DNA from: Monomorium pharaonis
Taxonomy: Eukaryota > Arthropoda > Insecta > Hymenoptera > Formicidae
Direction: 5' to 3'
Assembly: GCF_013373865.1 (NCBI RefSeq)
Contig: NC_050471.1
Location: 24,663,407 to 24,727,406 of the forward strand
DNA length: 64,000 bases
Each line of letters starts with the position of its first letter. Within the stretch, counting starts at the first letter, position 1. The position numbers and the translations under genes are program-made. Positions 35,928 to 48,100 of the stretch are shown in pieces. Below the pieces are notes generated by a model, which did not search any database, had not been told where the DNA came from, and saw only the letters and a program-made list of their open reading frames with translations.

Positions 35928-36249
35928 AGAGAGAGAGCGAGAGAGGAGAGAGCTAGAGCGAGAGACGGGAGTGAGCGAGAGCGAGAGAGAGATGAGAGAA
36001 GAGAGAGCAGAGAGAGAGAGAGAGAGAAGGAGGAGAGAGCGGCGAGCTAGAGAGAGAGAGAGAGAGAGGAGAAGAGAGAAGGAGCGAGAGAGGAGGAGAG
36101 AGAGAGAGGCTAGAGATGCAGAGCGAGCGCTCTATCTCTCGATATCTCTACTCGCTCTATCTCGCGCTCTCTCTCTCTATCCGCTCTCGCTCCTCTCCCT
36201 CTCTCTTCTCTCTTCTCTTCTCTCTCTCTCTCTCTCTCTACTCTCTCTC

Positions 36250-36294
<45 letters not shown>

Positions 36295-36316
36295 CCTCTC
36301 TCTCTCTCTCCTCTCT

Positions 36317-36359
<43 letters not shown>

Positions 36360-36392
36360 TGTCTCTCTGTTGTGTGTGTGTGTGTGTGTGTG

Positions 36393-36439
<47 letters not shown>

Positions 36440-36448
36440 CGCGCGCGC
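34096..36448. repeat. 2.3-kb GA block switching to CT, TG and CG
   Basis: Purine-rich sequence (34130-36120) includes a G-run-rich part (34200-34520) and long (GA)n (35100-36120). It flips near 36130 to (CT)n (to 36360), then (TG)n, then (CG)n (to 36448). Open frames of over 200 codons inside it are low-complexity Ser/Leu or Arg/Glu artefacts. Confidence 0.9.
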
Positions 36449-36581
36449 CGCGCGCGCGGTGCTGTATATACTATATTTATTGCTTTATATTATAGTTATT
36501 ATGCTGTTTATGTACATAATATAGTGTTGTTTTAAATATAAGAGATCGCAGAATAAAATAAAATAAAAATTTCATCAACAG

Positions 36582-36951
36582 GCGTATATTTCAAAAATAT
36601 GTACCTGAAATATAAAGATCATCGTGCTATTGGAATGTATACACTTTTTAAACCAAATTTGCTAATCGCTGATCTCGATCTTATTCGGACGGTACTGACA
36701 AAGGAATTTAAGAGTTTTCATGACCGTGGAATGTTTTGCAACGAAAAAATTGACCCATTAACCGGCAATTTGTTCCTTATGCCTGGAAAAAGATGGAGAA
36801 ATATGCGCGTCAAAATGACACCTACATTTACTTCAGGAAAAATGAAGCAAATGTTTTTTGTCCTGAAGGAATGTAGCGAAGAACTCACAAAGCATTTGGA
36901 AAGAATCGCTCAAATAAAAGAGCCTATCGAAGTAAAAGATACATTTGCAAG
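36582..36951 (+). CDS. Locus C exon 2
   Basis: It is 370 bp after TCAACAG, encoding VYFKNMYLKYKDHRA through TFAR, including WRNMR; donor GTAAAT is intact. Confidence 0.88.
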
Positions 36952-39900
36952 GTAAATTATTTGTAAAAAAGTCGTTTTAAAGTGTTTTGAAGGAATAAGA
37001 ACATCCTTATAAGATAAACATGATACAACAACATTGAAAAAGGAAGTAGAATAAACAGCGTACTCTTTTTTAATACAGATTTCCATCAATTTATAGAAAG
37101 AATCTTTCCATAGAAAAAAAGTTGTTTTTTTATTAGATAGCTATAAATATACGGTTTTCTTTGAAACATTTTGTATCTAAATATAAAAAATATAAAGAAT
37201 ATTTGCAATAAAAGTATATAAGTGCAAAAAAATAATGAAATTTTCTAATGGATTAATTTATTTTAGTTAATCCAAAACATTAACCACACTCGTATGTGTA
37301 GAGCAATTAATTTCATAGAAAAAATTAACAGATATATCAAATTATTTAGTTTATAATACTTATTACTTATTAATTGATTGCAACTGTTTGGTTTAGAATC
37401 TTTAGAAATTTTATTTCAATTTTTGTTCAAAAATATATTAATAATTCAGTTTATATTAGTATTATAACAGCTAAAAAAACTAACAAGGAAATCTCGCAGA
37501 CACAAAAATTCAGATTTTGTCAAAACTTGTAATAAATGTATGAAGAGAATAAATATATAAATGTATAAAGAGAATAAATACACGAAATTATAAATTTTTA
37601 GTAGCGGCCCAAAAACGGTTTAAAGGAGTGAAACCAATTTTCAAACTTTTTGACTTTTTTCGGAATATTTCATAAACCAAACTCTCATAAACTAAATATT
37701 AAAAAATGTACTAGGCGACAGTGCGTTTTGTAATAATAGTATTTATATTTAAAAGTGTTATTTGTTTACAAAAAACAATTATTTTTAAAAATTTACCGCT
37801 TTCGTACTTTTTATATGTCTAATATAAAATAATATTACTATAAAGTTAAGGTATTTTATTCAATATGTATTCACATGTTCCATGTATTCATAACTAGTTT
37901 ATACAAATCGTAAAACTATTTAACAGAAAATAATAACTTTACAGAGTTCACGAGTGTATGCACGTAAACGTTGCACATAAATGTTGGTGGAATATTCGTG
38001 ATTCGGAAAAAGATAATTAACATATTATAAGAACATTTACAACATTTATTTTTATTATTATCCTCCGATTTATCAAAAGCTATTTTTATTATTTGGCAAA
38101 ATAATTTAAAATGACTTTTGTTCTATAATTAATTCTTAGAATTACTGTTTTGTACTGAAAATATGCGTATCATTCATATATTATCTTTTCATAATAGCAT
38201 ACTAATAAAAACATTGTACGTAACACATATATTAACATAAAACGTAATATCAGAATACAAATTATATTGCACTCTACATAATTATTCATACAGTTGCCAC
38301 AAATTGTAGTGCAATAGATTTGTTATATAAAAAATATAAAAACTAAATTTTTTAATACATTTAAAAAAATATTTAACTAATGGGATAAATCTCCTTTTTC
38401 TCATTAAAAAAATGTTTATTTTACATTAAAAAAATTTTTTTTATTATTTAATAAATAGTATTTAACGTTTAAACAAATTCTTTTTTAAATAGATATACTT
38501 ACTCCAGATGTCATTTTTTATAAATTTTGAGTATTCATAATATGCCATATTGTTTCGATAAGTGCAATAAACATATTGTCTTAATCTCCACTTTCTTTAT
38601 ATTCCGATGTTTCAATTTGTATCTCTTAAAAGTTTCATTTATATGCTTTTAACACCCTCATTATATAGACTTACTGTTTCTTTACACTTGATTTACGCTC
38701 CATAATTAGTAAAGCTTCCTAACCAGGAGTCAAATATTATTTAAAATAATATTTTAAACTTTTTAAATGTAAAATAATTATTACATAAACATTAAATAAA
38801 TGTTACGTAAATACTATCTTAAACAATTTATTAAAATGTTAAGTTAATATTATGAAAACATCAATTAAATATTATATAAATATTTGTCCTACATCATTAT
38901 TTTAAATGATTAATTATTGTAACATAAATATTAAATTAATATTAAATAAATTTTTTTTTTAATATTGTTTTAAATGATTTTTTTATGTAAAATAAATATT
39001 ACATAAATATTAAATAAATACTACTTAAATAATTTTCTTAAAGCATTATTTTTAATAAAAAGTTAATAATTAATTTATAAATATTAAGTAAACGTTAAAA
39101 AAAACGTTTTATAAATATTTTTTTAATTTATTATTTAAAATAAATAATTAATATAAAACAAATGTTTAACAAATATTAAATAAATATTACTTGTACAATA
39201 AATGCTAATAATGTAAAAATAAATAAAAATAAATATTTAAAAGACGTTTAAAAAATATTGTGTGCTCATTGGGTATTTAGAAAAGAATATTTTTATTGTA
39301 ACACTTTTATATAAGACATTTTTTATATTTTATTTAATTTACAAAATATTTCGAAAAAGTCGAAAAGCTTTCTATCTCTTTGAATGATTTTATCTCTTTA
39401 AACCGTTTTTAGACCACTAATAAAAAATTATGAATTTATGTATTTACTCTTCTTTTCTGTGCTTATGCCAAGTTGCACTAAAATCTAAATTCCCGGGTTT
39501 GCGAGATTTTTTCGTAAGTAGATTTTTTCATAAAATGTATTAATTTTATCCATACATCATTATTTAAACTCTCAAATGTATTACATAAAAATATTTTTCA
39601 CATGTATTACGTGAAAATGATCTCTCTTTACTATGTAAAATTGTAGATATTTTAAATACATTAAATTTAGCGTTAAACAAATTATTTACTTAGTTTTCTT
39701 CAGATTTTTCTACTGTTTACTATTGTATTGTACATTTTCAAGTCATATTTTAAATGTATGTGTACGTAAATAATATTCAATTAATAATCTATACATATCT
39801 CAAAATTTTAGTACATAATACTTAAATCTTCTTTATCAGAAAAATTTTTTTATTGTATAACACAAAAATAATATTTTGATAGCTTTTTAATAACTCTCTT

Positions 39901-42900
39901 AAAAAATTTTTAATATTTTACTGTCATCATTTTTAAATCTTTTCAATCTTACTTGATGCCTGATACGTTAATATTTCAATATTTCAATTTTAGTTACCCT
40001 AATATTTTTTTATGCATAAAGTTTATTTCTGTACAAATTGTTAATATTGATATTTTGTAAATTCTACAAATTTGCTTAAATTTATTAATAATTTATTAAT
40101 TTTACCTATAGGTATACAACAAACGTAATCATGTCAGCAGCTTTTGGTATCAAATCTAATTGCATGGAGGAACCGAATAACGAATATCGAGTCCAAGGAA
40201 ACAAAATTTTCGATGCAAATTCACTTAAGCTTGCCTGTACTATATTTGCACCGCAAATTATGGATTTCTTTTCTATTCCTTTCACGGCATCATCTATCAC
40301 GAAATTTTATATGAATATGTTTCGAGAGACTGTGGAATATAGGAAAACTCATAATATCGTCAGACACGATTTTGTCAATTTGCTCATACAACTGATGGAG
40401 AGGGGTTATGTTGATCCTGAAGATGACAATAAAACTACCAACGAATCATGTTAATATACACAATTAATGCTTATTCTTATATTAATATTATACATTAATA
40501 TTAATAGCTTTACATAATAACGTGTAGATATATTATCTCATATTTATAGCTCAAATAATAAAAACTTTTTTTAATCCTTACTCAATACACTTCAGTAGAA
40601 TTTCATAATCGGTACCCCGGGGTCTGTTGGGACCCCAAAAAGGCTTGCCTTGCAAAAAGGATATTAATATTAGTAATTTGAAAAGATTACACGTTATCTT
40701 TTAAATATTTTACTTTAAAACAAAATAGTTGTTTTAATTAAAATTTAATTTTAAGTAAATAAAAAAATTTTCATGGCTTTAATAAATTTTCGATAGTTAT
40801 TTGAAAGTGAATTTTATTTGGGATCAGAGTACATGGGTTAAATCTCTTCTATATGATGTAATGACTAACTTTTATTTTGTTTACCCACAGCAAACGTAAA
40901 TAAACTTACGATGACAGAAGCTACCGCACAAAGTTTTGCCTTCTTCGCAGCTGGCTTTGAAACCTCCGCAACGACGATGACATTCACCATGTACGAATTA
41001 TCACAACATCAAGATATTCAGGATAAACTTCGGAAAGAAATCGATGAAATGTTAGCAAAACATGATGATCTGACTTACGACGTTGTGAACAATATGACAT
41101 ACCTTCACAAAGTAATAAGTGGCAAGTATACTATTATTATATTTTTATCTTTCTATTTAGGCAACTTTCAACAATGGAGAAACAGTTTGTTATCTCTTTA
41201 TTTCTATATACAATTTAATATAAATTACGTGTATTATGGTATTATGTTTTTGCCTTTATCTTTTTTTAACATGTTTTAGAGACTCTAAGGAAATATCCAC
41301 CTCTTCCCATTTTGAATCGCATCTGCACCAAAGAAATAGACCTACCAACAACAAATATTTGCGTGCCAAAAGGAACATTAATAACTATACCGCTACTTGG
41401 ATTGCATCGAGATCCATCGATATATCCAAACCCAGATAAATTTGATCCTGAACGCTTCAACGCAGACGAGATACAAAAAAGGCATCCTTACGCTTATATG
41501 CCATTCGGGGAAGGGCCACGAAACTGCATTGGTGAGAATATGAATTAATCCGTTAATAAATAACTAAAAGTGTCGAAGTAAAATTACATAAATCTGCGAT
41601 TTCTTATAACGATTGGTACTTTGCCTTATATTTAAGTTAAACTTTTGAGTACGTATACATAGACATTAATCCAGGTAGCAAGGTGTCATATAATTGACAG
41701 CATTTTTTGGTCATTTTTATGACGAAGTAAACATCATAAGATGACGTCCAAATGTCGTAAAACTGACGTACATTTGTCTCATCTTAATGACGTCATATAT
41801 TGACGTCAAAAATATATAATTATTTTTGTATTATTGACGTCATTTTCAAGAAGCTAGTGTCGTACATTTGATGGCATTTTATTGTTATTTTTATGACAAA
41901 ACATAGATTTTTAGATTACATCTACGGCTGTGTTTCAAAATTGCTGTCAGTACTAAACGTCTATAGCATACGTAACGTTAACTATAGATTTTTAGTACGC
42001 AGAGAGAAAAGTTTCTTTGGATATAATAAATTTTTTTTAAGTCAAACAAATTTGATTATTGGTACACGCCAATGAAACTGATGTTTCAACTAACAAATAC
42101 AATTGTTTGGACTTTTAAACAAAGTAATTGTTTCTTTTAAATAAAATATTTTTGAAAGAATTTAATTTTTGTTGATTTAAATTATAATGTTATTAAACAA
42201 TAAAACAATATTTGAGCACATATTTTTCTTCCTAAGAGACAGAAACTCGTGACCAAACACGTGATTACCACTATGGTGTAAAGATACAAGGTGAATCATT
42301 GATGCCATGCCATTAATGTACGTCACGTATAAGTGAGCCAATAAAAAAAGGCCCAGAATACAAACGCGAAATTGAAATTTGAATTAATTGCGTATTATTT
42401 GCATATACTTACAGGTCTTAAGTGTTTTTTATGTGACTTGTGACTTTGCTTACGAGACTATCGCACACAAGAACACTCTGAAATATATACATATATATAG
42501 ACGCTTAATCTCTCGCTACATACATCTTATACAATAACACAGCTATATTTTTTATAAAATCACTTGCAGTATGTTTTTAATGTTGCTTGTAGTTTTGATT
42601 TTATTTAACGCAGACTATCGCACAGGAACACTCTGATTATCGCATAAAAATCTGAGGCACAAATTGAAACATTGGAACATAAAAAAAGTGGAGATTAAAA
42701 CAATATAATTATTGCTTTTTTCTCCTTTTTTCACAAAAATATTTATAAAAATATTTAATTATTAATTTGACTTTTGTATTACATAATGTTAATATTACAC
42801 AATGTCTTTATATATTTATTAAAAGATCAGTATGTTTTTTAAATTATTATTAAAGAAACTTTAAAAAACTATTTATCTAAATATTTTTCAAACATCATAT

Positions 42901-43090
42901 CATTAATATTATTAATTAACTTTCAGGTTCCCGATTTGGATACTTGCAAACAAAAGTTGGACTTGTGAGTCTTTTGTCGAAATACAAGTTCAAGCTTCAT
43001 TCTCGGACTCCGGTCCCGCTTACTTACAGTGAAAGATCTGTTATTCTTGCAGCAAAAAGTGGTGTACATCTTATTATTGAGCCACGATAA
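36582..43090 (+). CDS. CYP6: CYP6-family P450, locus C (exons 2-6; exon 1 not found)
   Basis: Exons 36582-36951, 40112-40449, 40891-41121, 41280-41531 and 42927-43090 are open, in frame with one another, and match loci A and B in length. They carry WRNMR, AGFETS, ETLR, PERF and PFGEGPRNCIG and end EPR-TAA. Their splice sites are usable, intron 4 again with a GC donor. Between the recognisable upstream homology (which ends near 33260) and exon 2 I found no exon 1, only unrelated sequence and a GA/CT-rich block. Without residues 1-56 the product would lack the ER anchor and proline region. It is either 5'-truncated and inactive, supplied with an unrecognised first exon, or mis-assembled across the repeat. 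Confidence 0.82.
36952..40111 (+). other. Locus C intron 2
   Basis: 3160 bp of AT-rich intron. It contains the word-repeat stretch at 38715-39272. No gene was recognised. Confidence 0.65.
38715..39272. repeat. AAATATTA word-repeat block in locus C intron 2
   Basis: About 550 bp of degenerate ATAAATATTA, TTAAATAA and related words, ending GCTCATTGGGT, similar to the right ends at 22529 and 29518. The left side has ACCAGGAG, only loosely complementary. Confidence 0.45.
40112..40449 (+). CDS. Locus C exon 3
   Basis: It is 338 bp after CTATAG, YTTNVIMSAAFG through DNKTTNES; the usual Asp of TTDV is Asn here. Confidence 0.88.
40590..40845. other. Insertion in locus C intron 3
   Basis: Intron 3 is 441 bp here against 191 bp in locus B. 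The extra sequence includes ACCCCGGGGT and TTGGGACCCC near its left edge. Its ends are not clear enough to classify. Confidence 0.4.
40891..41121 (+). CDS. Locus C exon 4 (I helix)
   Basis: It is 231 bp after CCCACAG, with AAGFETSATT; GC donor GCAAGT. Confidence 0.88.
41280..41531 (+). CDS. Locus C exon 5 (ExxR, PERF, haem loop)
   Basis: It is 252 bp after GTTTTAG, with ETLRKYPP, DPERF and PFGEGPRNCI; donor GTGAGA. Confidence 0.9.
41663..41895. repeat. TGACGTCA word-repeat block in locus C intron 5
   Basis: Contains several TGACGTC, GACGTCAT and TGTCAT/ATGACG words, with near-repeats of GTGTCATATAATTGACAGCA and GTGTCGTACATTTGATGGCA at its two ends. TGACGTCA is also the CREB-type site, but the repetition points to an element rather than regulation. 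Confidence 0.45.
42927..43090 (+). CDS. Locus C exon 6 (type II)
   Basis: It is 164 bp after CTTTCAG, SRFGYLQTKVGLVS to EPR-TAA. It has type II flanks; no second last exon was seen downstream. Confidence 0.88.
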
Positions 43091-45121
43091 AATTATTTCT
43101 TTCTTGTGTAAAAACATTTTTTATTGACACATTCTGACCTCAGGAGAATCTGAGACATTTGTATTAAAAATTAAGAATTAATAACAGAACAGATCTGATT
43201 GATTTCTTTTGTTACTAACTTTACTCGTTTTATTTCTTGTTAATATCAAATGTTAATATTAAATTATATTTTACTGTTAATTGTAATTGTATTAATTATA
43301 ATAATAATATATATTAAAACCCTATACATTTATCTTTTTTTGATTGAAATTTAAGAAGTTCCGATATAAATTATTAAAATAATTTTCAAATTTCATTTTT
43401 ATTACGAGTTCTAAATAATTTAGATCTGTTCACATCTAACCATATCTATAGAAATTTAATGTCAATAAAATATAATCATGGGCATGATCCGATCTGGGCA
43501 GATATGGATAGATCCGAGTCGTCAAAAATTAAATTTAATGTCGGATGATTTGTATACCTACATAAAACACATCCAAATAACACGCATGTCTAAAAAAATA
43601 TCGAAAAACCGTCTTAAAAGCACATTTTTGAAACATTACTAAAGTGTTTGATTACTTTTAGTTTCAGAGGTATTTTTTTTTAACATTTGAAACAATAAGC
43701 TATAATTTAGCCAGCAATATGACGTTTATACTAGAATAAAGTCATTCTTTTATTAACTTACAATAAAAATAATAAATACTTTGCGGTATTGTCGATAATG
43801 TCGGGTATCAGTGTTTGTTGGTTTACTTGGTTTCTTTTCGAAATAACTACGTACTTCGATATTATGAATTAAATATTTTTGTGAAAAAAAATTTGTTAAT
43901 ACATTTTTATTATAAAAGTAGAGCTAACGTTGGTTACAGTTACTTCGAATAATAGTTGTAATAAACGTGACAAAACAATTTTTTTGTGAAATATTTGACC
44001 AATATTTTTAAATTAGTATTTTATTACTTTGAAGATCTAAAACATTTTTTATTAGAATAAAAAAGGTTTTATATTTTTTTCTATATTAATCATAATAATA
44101 AAATAAACATTTTTAATTATAATTCATATCTTTTACAATAATATTTATGTCAACAAACGTTAATTGTACATGCCAATAATATTACGTTTGCAAGATTTTT
44201 TTATTTCTTAAAGATCTCTCATTGACTTTACTTTTCATGCTGCAAATTTTACTTATTACTCAAAATAATGAACTTTTTGGAACTAAACCCCTGTAAAAAT
44301 TACCTTGCTAGTCGCCATAATACTTGCTAGCGCCATTGAAGCTTTCATTATTAATTTTTCTTCTGGATATGAGATCTATCTAGATATTTTGAAAAAGTTC
44401 TTGGAGAATCTTAATATAATAAAATAAGGTAAAAAACAGAATAATGGGGTACCATATAGATTGCTCTATTCCCAACAGTTTCCATACTACTTTTATTTAA
44501 TTCTATTTGATAGCTTGTATCTGTGACAAGTAAATTTCGATTTAAAATCTTTAAGTACATATTTTAAAGACGTTAACTTTTTTAAAAATTTGTAAAGAAA
44601 GAATATTGAATTTTTTCTACTTTCCAACAGAGTAAACTTCCTTCTAAAAACATTTTTTAATTTGTATTCTTTCGGTTGTCTTTTTATTGTTTTTTTTTTT
44701 ATTATTTAGCCAAATCGCCCGCGATTAATCAGTCTATCTTTACTTATGCAAATTTAATTTTACGTTCTTTTTTAACAATATTAGGTATTCGACGGTCAAA
44801 AATTTTTAAAAACGTAATATAAAACATATATAAAAACATTTAAATATATATATATTATATTATAAAACAATAAATTATAAACTTTCAATACTGTCAATAA
44901 AATAACTTTGAAGATACATATATTCATTTAGACGAAATGTTGCATAATTAATAAAGTGAACGAACTTACCTTAAGTAAAGTTTAATTATAATTATAATTA
45001 TGTTGTCTTGTCCGGATGGAATATTCTCTCCTCCTCTTCTCATTAATCAGATTTGTTTGCTTTAAAAGAATGAAAATACGAGCCGCCGCTCACATAGCCG
45101 AAGAAGACGATATTCCTTCAA
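43091..45121. other. Spacer between locus C and the satellite
   Basis: AT-rich. No second last exon, gene or clear element was seen. Confidence 0.55.
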
Positions 45122-48100
45122 ATTTCTGTTTAAACATTAAGAAAAAACAATGCAGAATACGAGAACTGTGGAGAATTGTCGCCAGATATCTAAAAACTAT
45201 CCAGCACGACAATTAAAATTAAATTTCGTGCTGATTTCAGTATCTTAAAATTGTGTACACAAGTTAGAACGTTAGAACTCTGTTTAAACATTAAGAAAAA
45301 ACAATGCAGAATACGAGAACTGTGGAGAATTGTTGCCAGATATCTAAAAACTATCCAGCACGACAATTAAAATTAAATTTCGTGCTGATTTCAGTATCTT
45401 AAAATTGTGTACACAAGTTAGAACGTTAGAACTCTGTTTAAACATTAAGAAAAAACAATGCAGAATACGAGAACTGTGGAAAATTGTCGTCTGATATCTA
45501 AAAACTATCCAGCACGACAATTAAAATTAATTTTCGTGCTGATTTCAGTATCTTAAAATTGTGTACACAAGTTAGAACGTTAGAACTCTATTTAAACTTT
45601 AAGAAAAAACAATGCAGAATACGAGAACTGTCGAGAATTGTCGCCAGATATCTAAAAACAATCCAGCACGACAATGAAAATTAATTTTCGGGCTGATTTC
45701 AGCTTTTTAAAATTGTGTACACAAGTTAAAACGATAAAACTCTGATTAAAAATTAAGAAAAAACAATGCAGAATACGAGAACTGTGGAGAATTGTCGCCA
45801 GATATCTAAAAACTATCCAGCACGACAATTAAAATTAATTTTTGTGCTGATTTCAGTTTCTTAAAATTGTGTACACAAGTTAGAACGTTAGAACTCTGTT
45901 TAGATATTAAGAAAAAACAATGCAGAATACGAGAACTGTGGAGAATTGTCGCCAGATATGTAAAAACTATCCAGCACGACAATTAAAATTAATTTTCGTG
46001 CTGATTTCAGCCTTTTAAAATTGTGTACACAAGTTAAAACGATAGAACTCTGATTAAAAATTAAGAAAAAACAATGCAGAATACGAGAACTGTGGAGAAT
46101 TGTCGCCAGATATCTAAAAACTATGCAGCACGACAATTAAAATTAATTTTCGTGCTGATTTCAGTTTCTTAAAATTGTGTACACAAGTTAGAACGTTAGA
46201 ACTCTGTTTAAACATTAAGAAAAAACAATGCAGAATACGAGAACTGTCGAGAATTGTCGCCAGATATCTAAAAACTATCCAGCACGACAATTAAAATTAA
46301 TTTTCGTGCTGATTTCAACTTCTTAAAATTGTGTACACAAGTTAGAACGTTAGAACTCTGTTTAAACATTAAGAAAAAACAATGCAGAATACGAGAACTG
46401 TCGAGAATTGTCGCCAGATATCTAAAAACTATCCAGCACGACAATTAAAATTAATTTTCGTGCTGATTTCAACTTCTTAAAATTGTGTACACAAGTTAGA
46501 ACGTTAGAACTCTGTTTAAACTTTAAGAAAAAACAATGCAGGATACGAGAACTGTCGAGAATTGTCGCCAGATATCTAAAAACCATCCAGCACGACAATG
46601 AAAATTAATTTTCGGGCTGATTTCAGCCTTTTAAAATTGTGTACACAAGTTAAAACGATAGAACTCTGATTAAAAATTAAGAAAAAACAATGCAGAATAC
46701 GAGAACTGTCGAGAATTGTCGCCAGATACGTAAAAACTATCCAGCACGACAATTAAAATTAATTTTCGGGCTGATTTCAGCTTCTTAAAATTGTGTACAC
46801 AAGTTTAAACGTTAGAACTCTGTTTAAATATTATAGAAAAATACACCAGAGTACGAGAACTGTCGAGAATTGTCGCCAGATATCTAAAAACCATCCAGCA
46901 AGACAATGAAAATTAATTTTCGTGCTGATTTTAGCATTTTAAAATTATGTACACAAGTTTAAACGTTAGAACTCTGTTTGAATATTATAGAAAAATACAC
47001 TAGAAGACGAGAACTGTCGAGAATTGTCGCCAGATACGTAAAAACTATCCAGCACGACAATTAAAATTAATTTTCGGGCTGATTTCAGCTTCTTAAAATT
47101 GTGTACACAAGTTAGAACGTTAGAACTCTGTTTAAACATTAAGAAAAAACAATGCAGAATAAGAGAACTGCCGAGAATTGTCGCCAGATACGTAAAAACT
47201 ATCCAGCACGACAATTAAAATTAATTTGAGTGCTGATTTTAGCCTTTTAAAATTGTGTACACAAGTTTAAACGTTAGAACTCTGTTTAAATATTATAGAA
47301 AAATACACCAGAATACGAGAACTGTGGAGAATTGTCGCCAGATATGTAAAAACTATCCAGCACGACAATTAAAATTAATTTGAGTGCTGATTTTAGCCTT
47401 TTAAAATTGTGTACACAAGTTAGAACGTTAGAACTCTGTTTAAACATTAAGAAAAAACAATGCAGAATACGAGAACTGTGGAGAATTGTCGCCAGATATG
47501 TAAAAACTATCCAGCACGACAATTAAAATTAATTTTCGTGCTGATTTCAGCCTTTTAAAATTGTGTACACAAGTTAAAACGATAGAACTCTGATTAAAAA
47601 TTAAGAAAAAACAATGCAGAATACGAGAACTGTGGAGAATTGTCGCCAGATATCTAAAAACTATGCAGCACGACAATTAAAATTAATTTTCGTGCTGATT
47701 TCAGTTTCTTAAAATTGTGTACACAAGTTAGAACGTTAGAACTCTGTTTAAACATTAAGAAAAAACAATGCAGAATACGAGAACTGTCGAGAATTGTCGC
47801 CAGATATCTAAAAACTATCCAGCACGACAATTAAAATTAATTTTCGTGCTGATTTCAACTTCTTAAAATTGTGTACACAAGTTAGAACGTTAGAACTCTG
47901 TTTAAACATTAAGAAAAAACAATGCAGAATACGAGAACTGTCGAGAATTGTCGCCAGATATCTAAAAACTATCCAGCACGACAATTAAAATTAATTTTCG
48001 TGCTGATTTCAACTTCTTAAAATTGTGTACACAAGTTAGAACGTTAGAACTCTGTTTAAACTTTAAGAAAAAACAATGCAGGATACGAGAACTGTCGAGA

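Noticed and set aside
34088..36535. Long open frames rich in Ser/Leu or Arg/Glu
   Set aside because: Low-complexity GA/CT repeats lack stops in several frames on both strands; they are not genes.
41700..41850. Cluster of CRE-like TGACGTCA sites as an enhancer
   Set aside because: The words form part of a repeated block with similar ends, so a mobile or repeat origin is simpler.
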